Source: Thiomargarita sp.
Lineage (GTDB): Bacteria > Pseudomonadota > Gammaproteobacteria > Beggiatoales > Beggiatoaceae
Assembly (NCBI GenBank): GCA_020721025.1
Contig: DYNO01000144.1
Location: 1 to 8,543, forward strand
Length of the DNA stretch: 8,543 nt
Reading direction: 5' to 3'
Shown: positions 1-5,627 of the stretch, piece after piece
How the letters are laid out: the number at the start of each line of letters is the position of its first letter
Numbering within the stretch: position 1 is the first letter of the stretch
The notes under the pieces: generated by a model
Databases searched by the model: none
The model's input: only the letters and a program-made list of their open reading frames with translations
Told to the model about the DNA's origin: nothing
Translations under genes and position numbers: made by a program

Positions 1-186
1 ACTAGGGTGTGTCGTCAATTGAGCTATCCGTTTGAAATAAAGCGATTTAATTTCATGAGGTGTAACCCACGTTCCAACGCGCCGGGGCAAAGCTATTGAC
101 TTAGGGAATTGTAACTCAAAATATGCTTTGTTATCTGGTTTTAAGCAATAAAACTTTACAAAATGACAATATGGTAAATTTTTATT

Positions 187-254
187 AAATAAAACAAAGA
201 GTTCCTCGTTCCAATGCTCCGCGTTGGAATGCAGCCCAGACGCTCCAGCGTCAC
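187..254 (+). repeat. Left arm of a large inverted repeat
   Basis: This 68-bp arm is the reverse complement of 362-428 apart from about four differences. It contains two nested palindromes of its own: TTCCAA/TTGGAA around 209-228, and GACGCTCCAGCGTC at 239-252, a perfect 6-bp stem with a 2-base loop. A partial further copy at 528-557 shows that the unit is dispersed. I read it as one unit of a short palindromic (REP/MITE-like) family inserted twice in opposite orientation, or as one composite element. Confidence 0.9.
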
Positions 255-361
255 GAGTGATGATTTTTAACTGATTGCTTTTTATTATCTTGATGAAAAA
301 TTGTTGCTCCGTCGAAATGGAGAGCGAAATACAGATGGTTGAACTCATCAAATTTGAACCG

Positions 362-428
362 GTGACGCAGAGCGTCTGGGCTGCATTCCAACGCGGAGCA
401 TTGGAACGAGAATCTCTTTGTTTTATTT
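362..428 (-). repeat. Right arm of the large inverted repeat
   Basis: This arm mirrors 187-254. The differences fall in the small hairpin (GACGCAGAGCGTC here, GACGCTCCAGCGTC in the left arm) and at the CGAGAATCTC/GAGTTCCTCG junction. Both arms end outward in the same A/T-rich stretch (AAATAAAACAAAGAG on the left). The 107-nt centre (255-361) has its own weak hairpin, GCTCC/GGAG, near 307-325. No coding sequence is inside. Confidence 0.9.
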
Positions 429-527
429 GAAATTATTTCTCATGATGACCGTGTTTGGTAAAATTTCGTTGTTTGAGTTCTTGAATAACATCAGTTTTTA
501 CCTATTTTTCTTTAAGCCAATGGCTTT

Positions 528-557
528 GACGCGGAGCATTGGAACGAGAAGTCTTTG
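528..557 (-). repeat. Partial third copy of the inverted-repeat unit
   Basis: A 22-base exact match to the right arm begins at about 529 (ACGCGGAGCATTGGAACGAG plus two bases) and then diverges (GTCTTTG against TCTCTTTG). It has the orientation of the right arm and lacks the GACGC hairpin half, so it looks truncated. It sits 10 bases past the stop of the OmpA-type gene. Confidence 0.75.
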
Positions 558-561
558 AAAT

Positions 562-577
562 ACAAATTTAAATTTGT
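562..577. repeat. 16-bp perfect palindrome over a stop codon
   Basis: ACAAATTTAAATTTGT is a perfect palindrome that includes the TAA stop (570-568, minus strand) of the OmpA-type gene. It could be a weak transcript-end structure, but it is AT-only apart from one C and one G and has no following T-tract, so a chance origin is possible. Confidence 0.4.
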
Positions 578-3036
578 TCTCCTTGCAGTGTGGCACGAAT
601 TACCCGGATGCCCACTTTTCTTTGCGATGGATCCGGACCCGGACGGGTTTCATCAGAACGAATTTCTGAAGGATCGACGGTCAGGATTCGATCTTTGGGG
701 ATTCCATGAGCGATTAACCAATCAATCAATACTCGCGCTCGCCGTTCACTGAGATCGATATTGTAGCTGCGCGTGCCGGTTCCATCCGTATAACCAGTGA
801 TTTGAAACTGAACTGATACTTGACGATGTGCGACAATCAGCGATTGAAATGTAGTGAGTAATGTTTGCAATTTCTCTTCCTGATTCGCAACCATTTGCAC
901 ATAGTCTAGGAAGTATATAAAACTATTTTCCACCGTTTGAACCAATTTCTGAATTTTTTCCTCATTCAACAAATGACCATCATCAATTTTCGTAAACCCT
1001 TTTAACGCTGGAAGTTTCTTCTCAATTGCTTCAAAATGTGCGGCATCAATTCGTCCTCGCAAGGTCAATACGGCATCTTTAACTGTTAAATCAAGCTGTT
1101 CTGATGGATTTAACAATGATTTCGCTTGTTGTAGTAGAAAACTGTCGGTATCTAACAATTCAGTCAAATTTACCTGTTTTAAATCTGGTACCGCAGTTAC
1201 CACTTGAGCAGCACGTTCTTTCCAACTCAACGGGGCGTGTCCGCGTAAATAGAGAATATCTTCAATCACTTTGCAATGTACCGATGCGGGAGGGGATAAC
1301 CATTCGCGCGCTTTTTGCTCCAGAAAACTTGCCCGATCCAGCAGTTCACTACGCACTTCGATAATGCTAAACATTCCTACAACACTCATGGCTTTATCAA
1401 TCCACATCTGTTCCGCTAATCCACTGGTATATAAAATATTATCTCGCACTGATAATTTTACTGTTGCCGGTGGTTTTAGCCATAAGTGGAGTCGTTTTTC
1501 AACAAATTCAGGGGATAAGTCTTGATAAGATGACCAATGGGCTTGCACGTCGTCACTACTCAAGCGAAATTGTTCTAAAAATTCGTCCGGCGCAGGCGCG
1601 AGAGGATCACGCAAACCGCGTAAAATTATACCATTGTAAGTATATTGAGTTTCAACCACAACAATGCCGGGGATGCGGTTTAATGCGATGACATAATTTT
1701 GTAAACGTTGGTGATAATGAAAGTAAATGTAGCCCCAACTGAATAATAAACCGATAAAAGCCAATCCCATCATTCCCAATGCAATCAGGGTGTAAAGTTG
1801 GGCACGTCCTACGTCGGTTTTTTGCTGCGATTGTAAGGCGCGCTCTAAAGTTGAACCGCACGGTTCTAATGGCGTGTTGTCACCGGAAAAATGTTCTAAT
1901 TCAGAACGATACTTGGCGTGAATAAATTCCAGCAACGTTCGCATTAATTCTCGGAAATCGTAGGGTGCGACCCCGCGAATGACACAGGCTAAGACGGCAT
2001 AAGGGCCCCGTTCGAGCCAAACCACGTAATCACCTAATTCAACACTATCTAACTCAGCTTTTTTGTCCGTTGAAAATGAATCGCGGATAAAATCTTGAAT
2101 TGCGGTAAACATTGCCGAAACCGCGTCACTGTCCGCGAGTTCGCCAATGCCTTCTTGATGCAAATGCCGAATCAACAGACCCGTTTCTCGATGAATTAAA
2201 AACACCTGCTCCACCCGATATAGCAAGGTTTTTTGCAACACAATCTCGGCAAACGGTCGTCCACTACGCATCGCTTCAATACGCCAAATCAAGCCTTTCG
2301 GTGATAAACTCTGTTCAATCGAACGGTTAATCGACTGCAATAACGTTTTAAATGCCTCGTGAATTGATTTGCGAATGGCGGGGCCCATGACGGGAAAAAT
2401 AGAATCCGCGAAGGCTTGAGTATGCTCACTGACCGATTGCTTGATGCACTGTTCGACAGGTTGGCGCAAAACTTTACTTAATTCAGAATCATGCCCCAAC
2501 GCATTGGATTCGGCATTGGCTTGTTGAATCGCTTCTGGGAGGATATCCGCCACATGTTTTGCGAAAGATTGGGACGTTTCAAAATAGGTCTCTAACGTGT
2601 GCAAACGCGTCGTCACTTCTTGCTCAATCTGCGTCACTTGGGTTTGCAATTGGGCAAATTTTGCGTGATCTAGTTGGTCAACCTGTTGTTCTAACTTGAT
2701 GAGTTGTTCTTGCTGCTTGCCGAGAAATTCGCGTAACGTCTTGAATGCCTCAGCAATGTTTTTTCGCAAAAGAGGTCCCATAACTGGTAACAGAGCCTTA
2801 ACATAACTATGCGGGTCTTGTTGCACTGACTGTTTGACACAATGTTCTACTGCGGGATGTAGTGCAGCAGCCAATTGTGTTTCGGAACACGTTTGTAGTG
2901 CAGTAGGCAAAATCGGTGTGAGTTCCTGAACGCGTTGTTCGGGATTGTCGAGCCGGTGTTCTAATTGTGAAAATCGTTCAAATTCAGGATTTAGCAGCAA
3001 TGAACGTAGTTTTGAATAATCGTCGTCAGAGCTCAC
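568..3036 (-). CDS. Inner-membrane OmpA-family protein with coiled coil and BON-like repeats
   Basis: This 822-aa protein probably links a cytoplasmic assembly to peptidoglycan. Seen in the sequence: residues 41-103 and 165-233 are two copies of one module (VLP/ILP, then KQSV, then PVMGP, RK and EAFKTL), separated by a coiled coil at about 103-150. A globular segment at about 248-380 (VEQVFLIHRETGLL onward) follows. One hydrophobic helix lies at about 412-438. Three BON-like units occupy about 505-567, 568-627 and 628-690. A C-terminal OmpA peptidoglycan-binding domain carries GYTDGTGTRSYNIDLSERRA (748-767), the classic TDxxG...N..LSxxRA motif. There is no signal peptide, so the N-terminal half should be cytoplasmic and the BON/OmpA part periplasmic. 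The start is GTG: an in-frame TAA lies four codons upstream, no good Shine-Dalgarno is visible, and the N-terminus looks family-like. The segment at 248-380 might be Roadblock/LC7-like, which I cannot verify. The gene lies 228 bp downstream of the coiled-coil gene on the same strand. Confidence 0.85.
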   Translation of the reverse strand: MSSDDDYSKLRSLLLNPEFERFSQLEHRLDNPEQRVQELTPILPTALQTCSETQLAAALHPAVEHCVKQSVQQDPHSYVKALLPVMGPLLRKNIAEAFKTLREFLGKQQEQLIKLEQQVDQLDHAKFAQLQTQVTQIEQEVTTRLHTLETYFETSQSFAKHVADILPEAIQQANAESNALGHDSELSKVLRQPVEQCIKQSVSEHTQAFADSIFPVMGPAIRKSIHEAFKTLLQSINRSIEQSLSPKGLIWRIEAMRSGRPFAEIVLQKTLLYRVEQVFLIHRETGLLIRHLHQEGIGELADSDAVSAMFTAIQDFIRDSFSTDKKAELDSVELGDYVVWLERGPYAVLACVIRGVAPYDFRELMRTLLEFIHAKYRSELEHFSGDNTPLEPCGSTLERALQSQQKTDVGRAQLYTLIALGMMGLAFIGLLFSWGYIYFHYHQRLQNYVIALNRIPGIVVVETQYTYNGIILRGLRDPLAPAPDEFLEQFRLSSDDVQAHWSSYQDLSPEFVEKRLHLWLKPPATVKLSVRDNILYTSGLAEQMWIDKAMSVVGMFSIIEVRSELLDRASFLEQKAREWLSPPASVHCKVIEDILYLRGHAPLSWKERAAQVVTAVPDLKQVNLTELLDTDSFLLQQAKSLLNPSEQLDLTVKDAVLTLRGRIDAAHFEAIEKKLPALKGFTKIDDGHLLNEEKIQKLVQTVENSFIYFLDYVQMVANQEEKLQTLLTTFQSLIVAHRQVSVQFQITGYTDGTGTRSYNIDLSERRARVLIDWLIAHGIPKDRILTVDPSEIRSDETRPGPDPSQRKVGIRVIRATLQGEQI

Positions 3037-3150
3037 TGGGATACTTTAACGGGTAATGTGGATGGATCAGTCGTTGAGATAACATGTTGAAAAGCATCGA
3101 CTGTAGGGTAATGAATGCAATCTCATGTTAAACTTGTCAACTTCAATTAT

Positions 3151-3237
3151 GGACAGTTTTCTAGCGACGATTTATAAAAATCAAGTGGTTGCCATACACT
3201 GATCTCATTGATTGAAATATAAATTCCAAAAACTGTC
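3151..3237 (-). repeat. GGACAGTTT-ended element upstream of the OmpA-type gene
   Basis: An 87-bp stretch is bounded by GGACAGTTTT (3151-3160) and AAAACTGTC (3229-3237). Read on the minus strand it aligns by eye with 4103-4199: shared blocks are GACAGTTT, TATTT...ATCAAT, TGGCAA, TTGATTTT.AT and AAACTGTCC. It lies between the coiled-coil gene and the OmpA-type gene, ending 114 bp before the GTG start. It could be a regulatory leader or a small non-autonomous repeat. Confidence 0.6.
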
Positions 3238-3264
3238 AGAGTCATTGTGATACGACAAACACAA

Positions 3265-3954
3265 TTAGTCGAATTCATTCACCCCTTTACGAGTTTTATC
3301 TCCTTTCAACACCATGTTAAAATCTCGGTTCAACCGCATCGCGAACTCGCTGAAAAATGAAGCCAAATCGCTACGACTGACTTTTTCCTCTTGCAATTGC
3401 GAAATTTCCTGCTTCACCAAAGCCACCACCATTTCAACTTGTTGACGCAACAGGGTGGATACTTCTTGATGTTTTCCTTGCAATTGTTGACGCACTTGTT
3501 TGATATCACGGCTGATTTGTTCATCCAATTGATTCAAACGCCCGGTGGTTTCACTCCGCAACGCGCTGAGATCATTTTTTAAATCTTGATAGGCTAATTG
3601 TCGTTCTTGGCGTTCTCCCTTCGATTTCTCAGCTAAGTTATCTAACTCATTGTTCAGCAACTCTTCCATCGCGCGGATCCGTTGAGAAATGTCTTCGCGG
3701 AGATGACCTTGTTCTTGACTGAGACGATCTTCTAAGCGTTTGAAACGTCTATCGTAATCTCGGGCATGACCACCAAAGAGAATTTCGCGGATTTTGTCAA
3801 TATTGCCCACATTGCCCGCTGATTCGTCTAACGAGTCGAATCTGCCCATTATTTTCGCATCAGATTTACCATCATCTTGTAAATTGTTTTCAACGGCACG
3901 AAGTTGCTCGTCAAGCGCGCTCATGCTGAGGTCTCTTGATTTTTTATCGGTCAT
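3265..3954 (-). CDS. Coiled-coil protein, function unknown
   Basis: This predicted cytoplasmic protein of 229 aa is charged and rich in Gln, Glu, Arg and Lys, without signal peptide or membrane helix. From the chosen start, residues 55-78 form the block IREILFGGHARDYDRRFKRL plus EDRL. A long coiled coil follows to about 190 (heptad-like LN.LDEQISRDIKQVRQQL), and a short conserved-looking tail at about 192-212 includes SRSDLASFFSEFAMRLNRDF. I have an impression of similar proteins encoded beside OmpA-type and cyclase genes, but cannot name a characterised member. I chose ATG 3954 because TAGGA lies 9 bases before it; the frame stays open to an ATG at 4029 (254 aa), preceded by GGACGGAG at a longer spacing, and to one at 4005. 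It heads the leftward pair with the OmpA-type gene, and a role as its cytoplasmic partner is inference. Confidence 0.75.
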   Translation of the reverse strand: MTDKKSRDLSMSALDEQLRAVENNLQDDGKSDAKIMGRFDSLDESAGNVGNIDKIREILFGGHARDYDRRFKRLEDRLSQEQGHLREDISQRIRAMEELLNNELDNLAEKSKGERQERQLAYQDLKNDLSALRSETTGRLNQLDEQISRDIKQVRQQLQGKHQEVSTLLRQQVEMVVALVKQEISQLQEEKVSRSDLASFFSEFAMRLNRDFNMVLKGDKTRKGVNEFD

Positions 3955-3963
3955 TGTCCGTTT

Positions 3964-3970
3964 TCCTACC
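3964..3970 (-). promoter_or_regulatory. Ribosome binding site that decides the coiled-coil start
   Basis: On the minus strand GGTAGGA ends 9 bases before the ATG at 3954. This is the best Shine-Dalgarno match among the three in-frame ATGs (4029, 4005, 3954), and it favours the 229-aa form. Confidence 0.55.
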
Positions 3971-4102
3971 ACGTTGTTTGATAAAATGATGTTGTGCTTG
4001 CTCATTATAGCAAACTCTGCCCGGTTCATAAATTCTTAATGCTCCGTCCTGCTCTTAGTTACTGTTTTTAAGGTTGATTGTCGATTAATTATTCAATAGT
4101 TT

Positions 4103-4199
4103 GGACAGTTTCAAAATTGTATTTAATATCAATCAGTTAGCGAATTGGCAAAATAACTATAACTTATTGATTTTAATAGGTAGTTATAACAAACTGTCC
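4103..4199 (+). repeat. GGACAGTTT-ended element in the divergent intergenic region
   Basis: A 97-bp stretch with exact 9-bp inverted ends: GGACAGTTT (4103-4111) and AAACTGTCC (4191-4199). A nested inverted repeat ATAACTA (4153-4159)/TAGTTAT (4181-4187) lies inside. It resembles the minus-strand reading of 3151-3237. It sits between the start regions of the leftward coiled-coil gene and the rightward cyclase, ending 58 bp before the cyclase ATG. No clear target-site duplication is seen. Read as a cis-regulatory element or a degenerate MITE. Confidence 0.65.
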
Positions 4200-4243
4200 G
4201 AGATATTGTCATTTGGACGTATTCAAAATTACGGCGTATTTTT

Positions 4244-4248
4244 AGGAG
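4244..4248 (+). promoter_or_regulatory. Ribosome binding site of the cyclase gene
   Basis: AGGAG lies 9 bases ahead of the ATG at 4258, a strong Shine-Dalgarno that fixes the start of the cyclase. Confidence 0.8.
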
Positions 4249-4257
4249 AACGCACCC

Positions 4258-5340
4258 ATGCAGACCAATTTAGCGCAAGTGCTTTATCGTGAACAAAAAA
4301 TAGCATATATTCTGGTAGGTGCTGATTTTCAATTGGTGGAGCAATGTGGCGAAAGCTCACTGTTTGCAGCGGTTGCCCATCCCTCTCATTTGCTTGAGGC
4401 GGTGCCGGAGTTAGAAGGGTGTGAAGATATTTTGGCGGATATTCTTAAGGGGGAAATGCCGCGCTTTGATTTGGAAAATATCAACCGGATTTCAGCCAGT
4501 GGTGAGACGTTATACATCAATATTTCAGTTTTGGCGTTCCAGCCTGATAGCCATTTGCCCGCTCAATTGTTAGTGATGTTATCCGATATTACCAGTTTGA
4601 TTCGCACGCAACACACGTTGACGCAACAACATAATGAGTTGAAATTGCTGAAACGTAGCCTAGATGATACTAATCAACGCTTAGAATTCATTTTGCAACG
4701 TTATGTTCCCAAAGAAGTCGGGGCTGCCCTGTTGGAAAATCGGATTTTGCCCGGCTTGGGTGGGGAATTGTGCGAAGTCAGTGTATTATTTGCCGATTTG
4801 CGTAATTACACCAGTATCAGCGAAAGATTGCAACCGGCACAAATCTTTGAAATATTAAATACTTGCTTGGATATTGCAACCACTGCTATCGGAGAAGCCG
4901 GCGGAGTCATTGTGAATTACATGGGGGATGCGGTGATGGCAATTTTTAACGCACCTAATCCACAAGAAGATCATGCCAAACGAGCGGTACGCGCTGGAAT
5001 TAATATCCAATTGATGGCGGCAAATTATCACAATAGTGAGAAAAGTTCCGCCCTACTCAAGTCTTTGTATTTTGGCGTGGGGATTAATACAGGAAAGGCG
5101 ATTGTGGGCAATGTGGGCGCGCAATGGCATTATCAATATACCGCGATTGGGGACGCAGTGAATGTTGCTTCACGAATTTGCAGTCATGCCCGTCCGGGAG
5201 AGGTATTAATTGGGGAAGATACTTATCACTATCTGGAAGATGTAATTACCGCGGACGCATTGGCTCCGATGAAGTTTAAGGGCAAAAGCCAAGAAATTAC
5301 GGTCTATCAAGTTCGTGGTTTGGAAGGTAATTATCTTTAA
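4258..5340 (+). CDS. PAS-linked class III adenylate/guanylate cyclase
   Basis: This 360-aa soluble enzyme is predicted to make cAMP or cGMP from the nucleoside triphosphate. Residues 1-112 form a PAS-like sensor fold (AYILVGADFQLVEQCGESS ... LLVMLSDIT). A coiled-coil linker (about 113-147) leads into the catalytic domain (about 148-355). Metal-binding aspartates are D180 (VLFADLRNYTS) and D224 (YMGDAVMAIF). The transition-state Asn and Arg are N302 and R306 (GDAVNVASR), and T295 occupies the second purine-specifying position. The first purine-specifying position, usually Lys in adenylate cyclases (KFxGD), is N220 here (NYMGD), so substrate choice is uncertain. There is no membrane segment. 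The PAS-like domain lacks an obvious haem or flavin residue that I can point to, so its signal is unknown. The gene diverges from the coiled-coil/OmpA pair and is followed after 287 bp by the channel gene. Confidence 0.9.
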   Translation: MQTNLAQVLYREQKIAYILVGADFQLVEQCGESSLFAAVAHPSHLLEAVPELEGCEDILADILKGEMPRFDLENINRISASGETLYINISVLAFQPDSHLPAQLLVMLSDITSLIRTQHTLTQQHNELKLLKRSLDDTNQRLEFILQRYVPKEVGAALLENRILPGLGGELCEVSVLFADLRNYTSISERLQPAQIFEILNTCLDIATTAIGEAGGVIVNYMGDAVMAIFNAPNPQEDHAKRAVRAGINIQLMAANYHNSEKSSALLKSLYFGVGINTGKAIVGNVGAQWHYQYTAIGDAVNVASRICSHARPGEVLIGEDTYHYLEDVITADALAPMKFKGKSQEITVYQVRGLEGNYL

Positions 5341-5430
5341 TTTCATCTCAGTAAATACAATTAATAGTGGGACAAGGCTTTTCTGATTTTTACGGAAACT
5401 AAGTTAAACATAGTATTTCTAGAATATTTA

Positions 5431-5542
5431 GGAGTTACCCTGTTCAAATCTAATTTTCAATTGATTCAAAATGTTAATATTTTGATCTGTTTTTCGATAT
5501 TTGAATAAAAGCAATTGAATCACATTTTAACTGCGTGACTCC
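5431..5542. mobile_element. MITE-like element with GGAGTTAC terminal inverted repeats
   Basis: A 112-bp AT-rich segment has 19-bp imperfect terminal inverted repeats: GGAGTTACCCTGTTCAAAT at 5431-5449, and the reverse complement of GGAGTCACGCAGTTAAAAT at 5524-5542. Internal hairpins such as TCAAAAT/ATTTTGA lie near its middle. The same end sequence recurs at 8077 and 8254. It encodes nothing. It lies between the cyclase and channel genes and ends 85 bp before the channel start, so it could also affect transcription there. Confidence 0.7.
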
Positions 5543-5557
5543 TACATCTTTGTTAGA

Positions 5558-5583
5558 TTTAACCGATTGAAATATTGGTTAAA
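5558..5583. promoter_or_regulatory. Operator-like palindrome before the channel gene
   Basis: TTTAACC (5558-5564) and GGTTAAA (5577-5583) form a perfect 7-bp inverted repeat around 12 bases, with its right half ending 44 bp before the channel ATG. The spacing would suit a dimeric repressor or activator. There is no T-tract, so it is not a classical terminator. No -35/-10 pair near it is convincing. Confidence 0.35.
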
Positions 5584-5627
5584 AAATATCTGATGTTCAA
5601 ATTCCTCTCCATACATATTTTAAGAGT

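Larger units (their letters stand above)
1..567. other. Gene-free region rich in palindromic repeats
   Basis: No open frame of convincing length or codon character occurs here on either strand. The stretch is AT-rich and holds the large inverted repeat at 187-428, a partial third copy at 528-557 and a short fragment of the same sort (CGTTCCAACGC) near 70-80. It lies past the 3' end of the leftward OmpA-type gene. I see no tRNA, and no classical terminator with a T-tract for that gene. Confidence 0.7.

Noticed and set aside
1..23. The left edge (CTAG followed by GGGTGTGTCGTCAATTG) looks like the target and terminus of an IS5-type insertion sequence
   Set aside because: No transposase frame follows and no matching inverted end is visible in the window; I cannot verify the terminus from memory.
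96..124. TTGACT with a downstream AATATG as a promoter in the left flank
   Set aside because: The -10 match is poor, the spacing is 18 or more, and no gene follows.
187..428. CRISPR array
   Set aside because: Only two inverted arms and one partial copy exist, not direct repeats with regular spacers.
4145..4234. Promoter for the cyclase (TTGGCA at 4145, TTGATT at 4167, or TTGTCA at 4206)
   Set aside because: None has an acceptable -10 at 16-18 bases; several weak combinations fit equally well.
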